From contig NZ_LSKQ01000105.1 in NCBI RefSeq assembly GCF_001557115.1, forward strand, positions 1-64,000: DNA of 64,000 bases, given 5' to 3'. This DNA is from Erythrobacter sp. CCH5-A1. GTDB lineage: Bacteria; Pseudomonadota; Alphaproteobacteria; Sphingomonadales; Sphingomonadaceae. Positions within the stretch are counted from its first letter, which is position 1; the number at the start of each line of letters is the position of its first letter. A program made the translations under genes and the position numbers. Positions 1-8,296 of this stretch are shown piece by piece. The notes beneath the pieces are model-generated. The model was given only the letters and a program-made list of their open reading frames with translations. It searched no databases and was not told the origin of the DNA.

Positions 1-2476
1 CGCCCGCCTCGATCTCGGCGGCCAGCGCGGCGGGCTTGGCTGCGATGACAGCGTGTTCCTCGGCGATTTCGGTGAGGCGGCGGCTGGTTTCGGCCATGCG
101 CCGCTCGGCATCCGAGGCGCGCGCCTGCCAGCCGGCGTGATCGGCCTGCTGCCCGGCGAGCCGCTCGCGCGCGACGGCGAGGGCCTGATCCTGCGCGGCG
201 AGATCGGCCATCGCGGCCTGCACCGCAGCGCGGGCGGCGGCGTTCTTCGCCTGCGCGGCCTCGAGCGCGGCGCGCCCGGCATCGCGGGCGGGGAGCTTTT
301 CGCGGGCAGCCTCGGCGGTCGTGACGTCCTCGTGCGCGGCGGCGATCTGGGCCTCGATGTCCGAGGCGCTGGCGGCCAGTTCGGCGAGGCGCGCGGCGAG
401 GCGTTCCTTCGCGGCTTCGGCCTGGTCGAGGCGGCGCAATGCCTGCCGCTCGGCCTCGATGGCCCCGGCGATGGCGCGCTCCTGCGCGACGAGCCCGGTC
501 TGAAGCTGGCTGAGTTCCTCGCGGACCGCCTTGTCCTCGGCCTCGGCGCGGGCGGCGGCTTCGCGCAAGGGGGGCAGGGCGGCGTCCAGTTCGGCAAAGC
601 GGTTGGCGGCTTCGAGCTGCGCGGCCTCGGCAGCGCCTTCGCCGCGCGCGACGAAGCCGTCCCAGCGCCTGAGGTGGCCGGCGCGGGTGACCAGCCATTC
701 GCCGGGGGCGAGCGCGCGGCCATCGTCCGCATCGACACAATGCACCAGCGCCAGACGCGCGGTGAGTTCCTCGGGGCATTGCGAGAGGCGCTTTGCCAGG
801 CTGTCGGCGACCGGTTGCGGAGCGGCGGCGCCTGTCCAGAATCGCCCGTCCGGCGTCCCCCCAGGCGCGCCCAGCGGCGACTTGCCGTCGCGTCCCAGCA
901 CCGCGGCGAGGGCGCGTTCGTAGCCGGGGGTGACGGTGACGCGGTCGAGCGGGGTCGCCATGCCCTGCCGCCCGGCCTCGCGCTTTGCGCGCGCTTCGCG
1001 GTCGCGGGCGAGGGCACTGTGCTCGCGTTCGACCCCTGCGAGTTCGGCGCGCGCGGCGGCCAGCTGGCTTGCGACCTCGTCGCGTCGCGCTTGGAGTTCG
1101 GCCTTGCGTGCCTGATCTTCGGCGAGCTTGGCGCGCAAGGTAGCGAGATCGTCGGCGGCTTCGTCGGCGGCCTCGCGCGCGGCGATGACATCGGCCTCCA
1201 GATCGCCGCTCGCCGCCAGCTCTGCGCGGGTGCGCTCGAGGCGGGCGGCCTCGGCCTCGATCCGTGCGAGGCGCGCTTGCGCCTGCTCGACCGCCGCCTC
1301 GGCGACGCGCCATTCGGCCTCGACCCCGGCCTGATCGGCGGTGGCCTTGGCGAGTGCGAGTTCGGCGGCGCGGCTGGCGCGTTCCTTGTCTTCGGCCTTC
1401 TCGGCAAGCAGCGGGCGCGCGGCTTCGGCGGCGGCCGCCGCAGCGCGGCTGACTTCGAGTTCCGTGGTGAGCCGCGCCAGTGCCTCGACCGCCGCGCTGG
1501 TCAGCCGGTCGGCATCCGAGCGGTCTTCCTCGAGCCGCACGCGCTGACGTTCGAGATCGCGCAGCCGGGTTTCGGCCGCATCGAGCTTCTCCGCCAGCGC
1601 CGCCATGCGGTGGCCGTGGGCGGAGGCATCGTCGCGCCGGTCGGCGAGTTCGTCGCGCGCTTCGGCGAGGGCCTGCGCGGCCTCGGCCTGCTCCTTCTGC
1701 ACCACCTCGACCGCCTTCTGCGCCTCGGCTACCCGCGCCTCGGCACCCTCGGCGGCGGCCCGCGCGGCCTTGGCGGCGGCGGCGGCTTCGCGCCAGCGGG
1801 CGAACAGGAGGCGGGCTTCGGCGGCCTGTATCTGCTTGGAGAGTTCGGTATAGCGCTCGGCCTGCCGCGCCTGCCGCCGGAGCGAGGCGATCTGCGCGTC
1901 GAGCCCTGCCATGAGGTCTTCCAGACGCGCAAGGTTGGTCTCGGCCGCGCGCAGCTTGCTTTCGGCATCCTTGCGGCGGACGTGGAGCCCCGCGATCCCC
2001 GCCGCCTCTTCCAGCATCGCGCGGCGCTCGGCGGGCTTGGCGGCGATCACCTGTGCGATCTTGCCCTGGCTGACGAGCGCGGGGGAGTGCGCGCCGGTTG
2101 CCGCATCGGCGAAGGTCAGGGCGACGTCCTTGGCGCGCACGTCCCGCCCGTTGACGCGGTAGGCCGAGCCCGCGCCGCGTTCGATCCGGCGGGTGACGAC
2201 CAGTTCCTCGCCGCCGTCATCCGAGGCGTGGAGCACCACTTCGGCAAAATCGCGCGGCGGGCGGGTGGAGGTGCCCGCAAAGATCACGTCCTCCATGCCC
2301 CCCGACCGCATCGACTTGGCCGAGGTTTCCCCCATCACCCAGCGGATCGCCTCGAGGAGGTTGGATTTGCCGCAGCCGTTGGGGCCGACGACGCCGGTCA
2401 GCCCGGGCTCGATGCGCAGTTCCGCCGGCTCGACGAAGCTCTTGAACCCGCTGAGCTTGAGCCGGTGGATCTGCAT
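1..2476 (-). CDS. smc: Chromosome segregation ATPase SMC (partial, C-terminus outside window)
   Basis: Structural maintenance of chromosomes ATPase that, with ScpA/ScpB, organises and segregates the nucleoid. The reading frame starts at an ATG at 2474-2476 and stays open to the left edge, so about 825 residues are present and the C-terminal ATPase lobe is missing. The N-terminus begins [14 protein letters not shown] and has a Walker A motif GPNGCGKS at residues 31-38. Alanine/glutamate-rich coiled coil follows. A less charged segment at about residues 500-620 (roughly 620-970 of the window) fits the hinge, and a second coiled coil runs to the edge. It lies 30 bp downstream of a DsbA-like gene on the same strand, so it is probably the last gene of the run starting at dciA. 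The family is about 1150 aa, which fits the truncation at the edge. Confidence 0.95.
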   Translation of the reverse strand, partial: MQIHRLKLSGFKSFVEPAELRIEPGLTGVVGPNGCGKSNLLEAIRWVMGETSAKSMRSGGMEDVIFAGTSTRPPRDFAEVVLHASDDGGEELVVTRRIERGAGSAYRVNGRDVRAKDVALTFADAATGAHSPALVSQGKIAQVIAAKPAERRAMLEEAAGIAGLHVRRKDAESKLRAAETNLARLEDLMAGLDAQIASLRRQARQAERYTELSKQIQAAEARLLFARWREAAAAAKAARAAAEGAEARVAEAQKAVEVVQKEQAEAAQALAEARDELADRRDDASAHGHRMAALAEKLDAAETRLRDLERQRVRLEEDRSDADRLTSAAVEALARLTTELEVSRAAAAAAEAARPLLAEKAEDKERASRAAELALAKATADQAGVEAEWRVAEAAVEQAQARLARIEAEAARLERTRAELAASGDLEADVIAAREAADEAADDLATLRAKLAEDQARKAELQARRDEVASQLAAARAELAGVEREHSALARDREARAKREAGRQGMATPLDRVTVTPGYERALAAVLGRDGKSPLGAPGGTPDGRFWTGAAAPQPVADSLAKRLSQCPEELTARLALVHCVDADDGRALAPGEWLVTRAGHLRRWDGFVARGEGAAEAAQLEAANRFAELDAALPPLREAAARAEAEDKAVREELSQLQTGLVAQERAIAGAIEAERQALRRLDQAEAAKERLAARLAELAASASDIEAQIAAAHEDVTTAEAAREKLPARDAGRAALEAAQAKNAAARAAVQAAMADLAAQDQALAVARERLAGQQADHAGWQARASDAERRMAETSRRLTEIAEEHAVIAAKPAALAAEIEAG

Positions 2477-2506
2477 CTATGCTGCCGCGCCCCCCGCGAA
2501 CCTGCC

Positions 2507-3253
2507 TCAGCGCGCGCCGGCGCGCTGGAGCTTGGGTTCCAGGTCCGCCCAGGTGCCGGCGTCAAGCTTGGTGCCGTTGAGCAGGAAGGTCGGGGTCTGG
2601 TTGATCTTGTCGTCGTTGGCGTAGCTTTCCGAGATCTTGGAGAGCTTCTCGAGGCTCGCGAAATCGGCCATGCAGGTGCGCGCCTGGTCTTCGCTGATGC
2701 CGCGCGCGGCGAAGAATTCGTAGAGCCCGGTCAGCTCGCCGAAGCGCACGAAGCGTTCGTTCTCGGGGAACTTGGCGAGATCGTTCAATGCGGATTCGTT
2801 GGCATAGGCGCGCTGCTGGATCGGGCCGAGGTTGGCCCAGATCTGGTCCGCGAGCGGCAAGGCGGCCTCGGGCGCGGAGCAGCCGATCAGGCGGGTGAGC
2901 GCAAGATCGAGCGGGCCGTGGATCAGGAAGCTTCGGAATTCGAAGCTGACCCGGCCCGAATTGACGTATTTCTCCATCAGCGGCTTCATGCCCTCTTCGG
3001 CGAAGCGCGCGCAGGCCGGGCAGGTGAGCGAGCCGTATTCGACCAGCTTGAGCGGGGCATCGGGATTGCCGACGAGATAGCCGCCGCGTTCGGTGGTGGC
3101 GACCTTCTGCGACCAGGTCGTGCCCGCCGGCGGCGCGACGACCGGCAGCGGCTCGCTGCTGGCACCGTCGGTGGCGGCATCCCCGCCGCAGGCAGCCAGC
3201 AGCAGCGGCGCGAGTGCGGCAAGGCACAGGGAGAACAGGCGGGTCAAGGTCAT
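2507..3253 (-). CDS. DsbA-like thiol:disulfide oxidoreductase, lipoprotein
   Basis: 248-residue periplasmic thioredoxin-fold protein of the DsbA/DsbG type, expected to form or shuffle disulfides in exported proteins. The N-terminus is a lipoprotein signal: hydrophobic segment 5-20, then the lipobox LLAAC with the acylated cysteine at 22. The active site CPAC is at residues 78-81, and the cis-proline loop QTPTF is near 219-223, followed by a short helical tail. The start ATG (3251-3253) is preceded by GAGG at good spacing. It is adjacent to a second DsbA-like gene with CPHC and upstream of smc. CPAC rather than CPHC may alter redox potential, so oxidase versus isomerase/reductase activity cannot be decided from sequence. 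Confidence 0.88.
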   Translation of the reverse strand: MTLTRLFSLCLAALAPLLLAACGGDAATDGASSEPLPVVAPPAGTTWSQKVATTERGGYLVGNPDAPLKLVEYGSLTCPACARFAEEGMKPLMEKYVNSGRVSFEFRSFLIHGPLDLALTRLIGCSAPEAALPLADQIWANLGPIQQRAYANESALNDLAKFPENERFVRFGELTGLYEFFAARGISEDQARTCMADFASLEKLSKISESYANDDKINQTPTFLLNGTKLDAGTWADLEPKLQRAGAR

Positions 3254-3355
3254 CGGATTATCCTCGGGCGGTCGTCAGGGGGAGAGGGATAGCCCCGCAC
3301 GCGCCATGCCAGCAAGCACCGACGTGCAGGGGATGTGGAACAATCTGTGGGCGCG

Positions 3356-4090
3356 TCAGTCGGCCTTGGCGGTGAACCGCGTACGCAGCAGGGGGTAGAG
3401 CTCCTCCCAGCTGTGGACCTCGGGGAGCAGCTTGCCGTCCATCGCGAAGCTGGGCGTGCCGTTGACGCCGAACTCCTTGGCATCGGCCTCGCCGTTTGCG
3501 ACCAGCTTCTGCGCGGCCGCATCATTGGCCACGCAGGCGTCAAGCTCGGCCTTGGACTGGCCCTTGGCGGCGAGCATCGCCGTCAGCCCGAGCGCGTTTG
3601 CCGCATTCGCGCGCCCCGCCTTGTCGCCGCGCTGCCAGATTTCCTGCTGGCTCTGCGGCGCGTTGCGCGCCTTGCCGAGCCAGTCGGCCTGGGCAAGGAT
3701 CAGCGCGCGGTGGCGTACCTTGAACTGCGCCGGATCGCCGCAATTGGCGAGCAGCGTGACCACAAGGTCGAGCCCGTTGCGGATCACCGGGCGCACCTCG
3801 ACATTGAGCTTGCCCGGACCGAGCAGCACGACATCGAGCGCCGGTTCGCCGCGCGCGGCAAAATCGGCGCAGTGCGGGCAGGTGTAGCTGATGAACTCGA
3901 CCAGCGTGGTCTTGGCCTGCGGGTCGCCCACCAGATGGCCGCGATCGGTGCGGGTGACCGTATTCTGCCAGTTGGACGCCTTCGCCTTGGGCCCGAGGGA
4001 ACTGTCGGGGCGTGAGAGGTCCTGGGCGGCGGCAACGCCGGCGACAAGCGCCAAGGCGGCGGCGGCGGCGGAAAGAAGGGGCTTGAGCAT
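3356..4090 (-). CDS. DsbA family protein with CPHC active site
   Basis: 244-residue exported thioredoxin-fold oxidoreductase. A signal peptide occupies residues 1-22 (alanine/leucine-rich, ending VAAAQ). The active site CPHC is at 71-74, the classic DsbA dithiol, and the cis-Pro loop GTPSF lies about 30 residues from the C-terminus. The frame is open further upstream, but the signal peptide fixes the start at the ATG 4088-4090, five bases after the dciA stop. This suggests co-transcription with dciA. It shares its fold and layout with the neighbouring CPAC lipoprotein and the two are probably tandem paralogues; whether they form an oxidase/isomerase pair is inference. Confidence 0.88.
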   Translation of the reverse strand: MLKPLLSAAAAALALVAGVAAAQDLSRPDSSLGPKAKASNWQNTVTRTDRGHLVGDPQAKTTLVEFISYTCPHCADFAARGEPALDVVLLGPGKLNVEVRPVIRNGLDLVVTLLANCGDPAQFKVRHRALILAQADWLGKARNAPQSQQEIWQRGDKAGRANAANALGLTAMLAAKGQSKAELDACVANDAAAQKLVANGEADAKEFGVNGTPSFAMDGKLLPEVHSWEELYPLLRTRFTAKAD

Positions 4091-4095
4091 GGGGG

Positions 4096-4638
4096 CTATT
4101 CTTCCGGTGGGGTCTTGGCTTCGCTGTTCGAGAGGCTGCGGGCGAGCGATTCGAGCACGGTGCGCAGTTCGGGGTCGCCGATATCGCGCAAGCTGTCGCC
4201 CAATTCCAGCGGGATCGGTTTCAGCGAGGGCGGGGGCTTGGCGGGGCGGCCATCCGCAGGCGGCGTGACTGCGCCGTGGCGCAGCTTGACCCGCGCGACG
4301 GCGCGGTAGCCGAAAAAGCGGTTCACCCGCTCGATGATCTCGGGGATCACCTGCGTGATGAGCGGCGCGTGGGCGGGGATCACCACCAGCTGGAGGATCC
4401 CTTCCGCCTTCTCGCCCGGAGGAAAGCGGATCGCCTCGGGGCTGCAAACGCGGGCGTGTTTCGGGCCGACGATCTCGGGCCAGCGGGTGACGACCGAGGA
4501 TTGCACGAAGCCGAAGCGGCGAAAGGCGGTGCGGCCAATCTCGGGCATCAGATCGCCGATCGCCTTCGCGCCCTGACCGCGGGGTCGGGTATATTGTTTC
4601 GGAGTTTTCTTGTCGCTTCCCATGGGTCCGTCCGCCAT
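4096..4638 (-). CDS. dciA: DUF721 / DciA family protein
   Basis: 180-residue protein of the DciA (DUF721) family, which in bacteria lacking DnaC/DnaI helps load the replicative helicase DnaB. The core begins near residue 30 (IGDLMPEIGRTAFRRFGF), continues through the typical VTRWPEIVGP segment at about 51-60, and ends in a basic/proline-rich tail after residue 125. The start could be the ATG at 4638 or an internal ATG at 4623; neither has a strong ribosome site. It diverges from mutY with only 14 bp between the two starts, so their promoters must overlap the coding ends. It is followed by the two DsbA-like genes and smc. Confidence 0.85.
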   Translation of the reverse strand: MADGPMGSDKKTPKQYTRPRGQGAKAIGDLMPEIGRTAFRRFGFVQSSVVTRWPEIVGPKHARVCSPEAIRFPPGEKAEGILQLVVIPAHAPLITQVIPEIIERVNRFFGYRAVARVKLRHGAVTPPADGRPAKPPPSLKPIPLELGDSLRDIGDPELRTVLESLARSLSNSEAKTPPEE

Positions 4639-4652
4639 GCCATAGGCCGCGC

Positions 4653-5696
4653 GTGACTGCCAGCATCTCCGAAAATCTGCTCGGCTGGTATGGCCGCCAC
4701 GCGCGCCATCTGCCGTGGCGCAATCCGCCGGGCGCGCCGCTGCCGGATGACCCGGCGTGGCCCTACCGGGTGTGGCTGTCGGAAGTGATGCTCCAGCAGA
4801 CCACCGTGGCGGCGGTGAAGCCCTATTTCGCCAAGTTCCTTGCGATCTGGCCGACGGTCGAGGCGCTCGCGGCCGCCAGCGATGATGACGTCATGGCGGC
4901 ATGGGCGGGGCTCGGCTACTACTCCCGCGCCCGGAATCTTTTGAAGTGCGCGCGGGCGGTGGCGGAGCGGGGCGGCTTTCCTTCGACCGAGGCCGAATTG
5001 CGCGCGCTCCCCGGGCTCGGCGACTACACCGCCGCCGCGATCGCCGCGATCGCCTTCGGGCAGCGCGCGGTGGTGGTCGATGCCAATGTCGAGCGGGTGG
5101 TCGCGCGGCTATTCGCTATAACCGAACCGTTGCCAGGGGCGAGGAAGGCGATCCGCGCGGCGGCAGCGACGATCACGCCCGAACATCGGGCGGGCGACTT
5201 TGCGCAGGCGATGATGGATCTCGGCAGTCATGTCTGCACCAGCAAGATGCCGCGCTGCCTCCTGTGCCCGCTCGCCGAAAGCTGCGAAGGCCGCAAGCAG
5301 GGCGAGCCCGAGCGCCTGCCGGTGAAGCCGCCAAAGAAGCAGGTCCCCGAGCGGCGCGGCACCGCCTTCTGGATCACCCGCGCGAAGGGCACGCAGGTCT
5401 GGCTCGTCACCCGCCCGCCCGAGGGGATGCTGGGAGGGATGCGCGCGCTGCCCGATGACGGCTGGAGCGCGCGCGAGGACGGAGCGGGCAAGGTGCCGCT
5501 CGCGGGCGATTGGCGGCGGCTCGGCGCGGTGCGGCACGGGTTCACCCATGCGCACCTGACGCTCGAGGTGCGCGCGCTCGAAACGCTCTCGCGGCCGCGG
5601 GGGGAAGGGCAGTGGTGGCCGGTCGACAAGATCGGCGAGGCGGGGCTCGCGACCCTGTTCGCCAAGGCCGCGCGGCTGGCGCTCGCGGCGGACTAA
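4653..5696 (+). CDS. mutY: A/G-specific adenine glycosylase MutY
   Basis: Removes adenine mispaired with 8-oxoguanine in base-excision repair. The 347-residue product has the normal family length. Residue E44 in LSEVMLQQTT corresponds to the catalytic glutamate, followed by the helix-hairpin-helix ALPGLGDYTAAAI near 121-133 and catalytic D143 in VVVDANVERV. The 4Fe-4S ligands are spaced C-x6-C-x2-C-x5-C at about 194-210. The C-terminal 110 residues form the Nudix-like domain that reads 8-oxoG. The start is a GTG at 4653. Divergent from dciA. A palindromic repeat begins directly after the stop codon. Confidence 0.95.
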   Translation: MTASISENLLGWYGRHARHLPWRNPPGAPLPDDPAWPYRVWLSEVMLQQTTVAAVKPYFAKFLAIWPTVEALAAASDDDVMAAWAGLGYYSRARNLLKCARAVAERGGFPSTEAELRALPGLGDYTAAAIAAIAFGQRAVVVDANVERVVARLFAITEPLPGARKAIRAAAATITPEHRAGDFAQAMMDLGSHVCTSKMPRCLLCPLAESCEGRKQGEPERLPVKPPKKQVPERRGTAFWITRAKGTQVWLVTRPPEGMLGGMRALPDDGWSAREDGAGKVPLAGDWRRLGAVRHGFTHAHLTLEVRALETLSRPRGEGQWWPVDKIGEAGLATLFAKAARLALAAD

Positions 5697-5757
5697 GCAT
5701 CGCGCGAAAAAGTGGGAACCGGTCTTCCGCCCCGGCGATGCGACAACAAAAACTAGA
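5697..5757. repeat. Intergenic palindromic repeat element
   Basis: Immediately after the mutY stop lies a hairpin-forming element. The outer arms GCATCGC (5697-5703) and GCGATGC (5735-5741) are perfect complements and enclose an inner imperfect palindrome around GGGAACCGGTCTTCC. A short AC-rich tail, GACAACAAAAACTAGAG, follows. From memory, elements with a core AAGTGGGAACCGGTTTTC followed by a CGACAA...AAAA tail are dispersed between genes in several alphaproteobacterial genomes. This copy matches that pattern with small differences. It may also act as a transcription terminator for mutY. Confidence 0.55.
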
Positions 5758-5974
5758 GGATGCCGCCGCCCAGAGTCAGCCGAACGCCCGCGATCAGCAG
5801 CACCACCAAGCAGAAATTGCGTCCCCCGTCCTTCGACGACAGCGCCCCGATGATCACGCCGATCACGATCAGCGGCAGCGCAAGCCAGTTGGCCCAGCCG
5901 AGCAGCGGGATCTGCGCGGGGATGACGATGACAAGGCTGACAAGGCCGACGAGATAGGCGAGCAGGTTGAGCAT
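5753..5974 (-). CDS. Small membrane protein of unknown function
   Basis: A 73-residue protein made almost entirely of hydrophobic segments: one at about residues 4-22, a second at about 27-45, a charged loop SSKDGGRN near 47-54, and a third short hydrophobic stretch to the end. No family recognised. The frame is open further upstream, but the natural start is the ATG at 5972-5974, which directly abuts a 22-bp palindrome and a well-spaced promoter. No ribosome binding site fits between promoter and ATG, so the mRNA may be leaderless. The gene stands alone, divergent from the serine hydrolase operon. Its function is unknown; tight repression by a palindrome-binding regulator is suggested. Confidence 0.65.
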   Translation of the reverse strand: MLNLLAYLVGLVSLVIVIPAQIPLLGWANWLALPLIVIGVIIGALSSKDGGRNFCLVVLLIAGVRLTLGGGIL

Positions 5975-5996
5975 GTGTCTTATATAGATAAGACAC
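5975..5996. promoter_or_regulatory. Perfect palindrome, probable repressor operator
   Basis: Arms GTGTCTTAT (5975-5983) and ATAAGACAC (5988-5996) are exact reverse complements separated by four bases. The element covers the -10 box of the small membrane protein promoter and ends at the base before its ATG. A perfect 9-bp-arm palindrome at this position is typical of a dimeric repressor site; the cognate regulator is not visible nearby. Confidence 0.65.
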
Positions 5997-6009
5997 CGAT
6001 CGCTTGCAA
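5981..6009 (-). promoter_or_regulatory. Sigma70-like promoter with transcription start at the ATG
   Basis: On the minus strand TTGCAA (6004-6009) is followed after exactly 17 bp by TATATA (5981-5986). The first base of the ATG (5974) lies 7 bp past the -10 box, so transcription should begin at or next to the start codon and give a leaderless message. Inferred from sequence only. Confidence 0.5.
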
Positions 6010-6083
6010 GACCAAGCGCGGATTGACGGGGCCCGCGCCCTGCCGCAGACAGGCGCGCAAAATCCTTTGGGAGATTCTGTGCA

Positions 6084-7403
6084 ATGCCCCTCGACACTCT
6101 GGCCGACCCCCGTTTCTCCCGGCGTTCGCTGTTGCGAACGGGCGCGCTGTTCGCAGGCGGCGCGGCGCTTTCGGGCCTGCCCTTCGGCCGCGCGGCCTTC
6201 GCCCATGATGTCTCGGAAAACTGGGTCAATGTCGCCGCGCTTGCCGACAAGTACGTGGGTGGGCGCAAGGTCGCCAACCTGTTCCTGACCTTCGGCTGGG
6301 GGCAGGAGGATCACCCGCACACGGTGGGCGGCGGCACGCTGGCGCTCGGCAAGCCGGCGCAGGTGGACGAGAATTCGCTCTACCGCATCTATTCGATGTC
6401 CAAGCCCATCACCGGCATGGCGACGATGATCCTGATCGACGAGAACAAGCTCGGCCTCGACCAGCCGGTCCACGAGATCCTTCCCGCCTTCCGCAACATG
6501 CGCGTGCTGGTCGATCCCGAGGGCCCGCTCGACGAGACCGTGCCCGCCAACCAGCCGATCACCATCCGCATGCTGCTGACCCACACCGCCGGGCTCGGCT
6601 ACCAGATCATCAGCAAGGGGCCGCTGCAGAAGGCCTTCAACGAGCAGGGTCTGATCGGCGGGCGGGTGAGCCGCTTGCCGATCCCGGGTGTCGAGCCCGT
6701 CACGCCCGCGCCGGGCCTCGCGGTCTGGGCCGACCGCCTGGCGGAACTGCCGCTGATGTATCAGCCCGCCACCAAGTGGAGCTATTCGGCGTCGATCGAC
6801 CTCCTCGGACGGGTGATCGAAGTGGTGAGCGGCATGCCCTTCGAAGCCTTCCTCAAGAAGCGCATCTTCGACCCCTGCGGCATGACCAGCACCTTCATGC
6901 AGGTGCCCGCGAGCGAGGCGCATCGCCTGACCGACAATTACGGCGTCATCGGCGGCGTGCCCTTCCCGATCGATCCGGGCGCGAGCTCGATCTATCTCGA
7001 TCCGCCCGAAGTGCCGGCGGGCGGCGGGGGCCTCGTCTCGAGCCCGAGGGATTACGACCGCTTCCTCAGGATGCTGCTCGGCTACGGCACGCTCGACGGC
7101 AAGTTCGTGATGAGCGAGAACGCGGTGCGTGTCGGAACCTCGAACCTGATCCCGGCGAGCGTCGATCTCAAGGGCAGCTGGCTCGAGGGCGAGGGGCACG
7201 GCGCGGGCGGGCGGTCCAAGGGTTCCAGCTTCGGCTGGGGCGGGGCGGCGGGCACGCTCGGCGCGGTCGATTTCGGCATGAAGCTGCGTTCGTGCCTGTG
7301 GACCCAGTACATGCCGTCCGAGGCCTATCCGATCCGCGACGAATTCCTCGCCGCATTGGAGAAGGACCTCGCGGCGATGCGCGCGCACAAGAAAGCCGCC
7401 TGA
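6084..7403 (+). CDS. Serine hydrolase, beta-lactamase/esterase (class C) family, Tat-exported
   Basis: 439-residue serine hydrolase of the penicillin-binding/class C beta-lactamase fold; such proteins in this group are usually esterases or peptidases rather than true beta-lactamases. A twin-arginine-type signal (SRRSLLRTG at residues 12-20, then a hydrophobic stretch to about 41) predicts Tat export. The catalytic S-x-x-K motif SMSK is at 104-107, and the tyrosine motif YSAS begins at Y234. A GGGG-containing loop follows near 310-320. It is the first gene of an operon: its TGA shares a base with the ATG of nudC. The physiological substrate cannot be told. Confidence 0.88.
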   Translation: MPLDTLADPRFSRRSLLRTGALFAGGAALSGLPFGRAAFAHDVSENWVNVAALADKYVGGRKVANLFLTFGWGQEDHPHTVGGGTLALGKPAQVDENSLYRIYSMSKPITGMATMILIDENKLGLDQPVHEILPAFRNMRVLVDPEGPLDETVPANQPITIRMLLTHTAGLGYQIISKGPLQKAFNEQGLIGGRVSRLPIPGVEPVTPAPGLAVWADRLAELPLMYQPATKWSYSASIDLLGRVIEVVSGMPFEAFLKKRIFDPCGMTSTFMQVPASEAHRLTDNYGVIGGVPFPIDPGASSIYLDPPEVPAGGGGLVSSPRDYDRFLRMLLGYGTLDGKFVMSENAVRVGTSNLIPASVDLKGSWLEGEGHGAGGRSKGSSFGWGGAAGTLGAVDFGMKLRSCLWTQYMPSEAYPIRDEFLAALEKDLAAMRAHKKAA

Positions 7404-8296
7404 TGCACGCACCTGCCGCAGCCCCGGGAATGGCCTTCGCCGGATCGCCGCTTGACCGTGCGGATCATATCCGCACCGATCCCGAGGCGCTGGCGGGACT
7501 GATGAACTGGCGCGCCAAGGTGCTGCTGCTCGATGGCTTGCTGCCGGGGGTGGATGATCAGCGCGGCCTCGTCTGGGGCTCGCTGGCCGACGTGGCCGAG
7601 GATGCCGAACTGGTGTTCCTCGGGATGCTCGACGGCAAGGCCCACTTCGTCCCCGTACCGGGCGTCGGCGCGGATGGCCCGGCCTATGCCATGCCGCGGG
7701 CATGGCAGCTGATGATGCAGCTCTCGCCCCCCGATCTGGCGATCTACGGCGGAGCGAGGAGCCTCGCCGATTGGCACGCCCGCCACCGCTTCTGCGCGCG
7801 TTGCGGCGCGGCGACCAAGCTCGTCAAGGGCGGCTGGCAGCGGCACTGCGACAATTGCGGCGCGGACCACTTCCCGCGCACCGACCCGGTGACGATCATG
7901 CTGGTCGAGCATGAGGACAAGCTCCTCCTCGGCCGCCAGCCGCGCTTTCCGCCGAAGATGTATTCCGCGCTCGCGGGCTTCGTCGAACCGGGCGAGACCA
8001 TCGAGGAAGCGGTCGCGCGCGAGATCCACGAGGAGGCGGGGGTGCGGGTGCGCGATGTGCGCTACATCGCCAGCCAGCCCTGGCCTTTCCCGAGCCAGCT
8101 GATGATCGGCTGCACCTCGGTCGCCGACGACCCCGAACTCACCATCGACACAACCGAGCTCGAAGACGCGCGCTGGTTCACGCGCGCGGAATTGGAAGCC
8201 GCGCGGGCGGCGGGGGAGTCGGGGACCGACCTGCTCTATTTCCCGCGTCCCTTCGCTATCGCCCATCACCTCGTGTGCTGGTGGCTCGACCGATGA
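7403..8296 (+). CDS. nudC: NADH pyrophosphatase NudC (Nudix)
   Basis: Hydrolyses NAD(H) and, in characterised homologues, removes NAD caps from RNA. In the 297-residue product a zinc ribbon is formed by C131, C134, C149 and C152. The complete Nudix box (G-x5-E-x7-RE-x2-EE-x-G) spans 192-214, and the NudC-specific SQPWPFP signature follows at about 225-231. The start ATG overlaps the upstream hydrolase stop (TGATG) and its own stop overlaps the next gene (ATGA), indicating translational coupling. Confidence 0.94.
   Translation: MHAPAAAPGMAFAGSPLDRADHIRTDPEALAGLMNWRAKVLLLDGLLPGVDDQRGLVWGSLADVAEDAELVFLGMLDGKAHFVPVPGVGADGPAYAMPRAWQLMMQLSPPDLAIYGGARSLADWHARHRFCARCGAATKLVKGGWQRHCDNCGADHFPRTDPVTIMLVEHEDKLLLGRQPRFPPKMYSALAGFVEPGETIEEAVAREIHEEAGVRVRDVRYIASQPWPFPSQLMIGCTSVADDPELTIDTTELEDARWFTRAELEAARAAGESGTDLLYFPRPFAIAHHLVCWWLDR

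Noticed and set aside
53..3292. Plus-strand open frame of more than 1000 codons across the smc region
   Set aside because: It mirrors smc and a dsbA-like gene on the other strand; the translation is Gly/Arg/Leu-rich with no domain. GC-rich codon use keeps antisense frames open.
5109..7703. Minus-strand frame of 864 codons across mutY to nudC
   Set aside because: Antisense to three well-supported plus-strand genes and containing the small membrane protein gene in another frame; no motifs.
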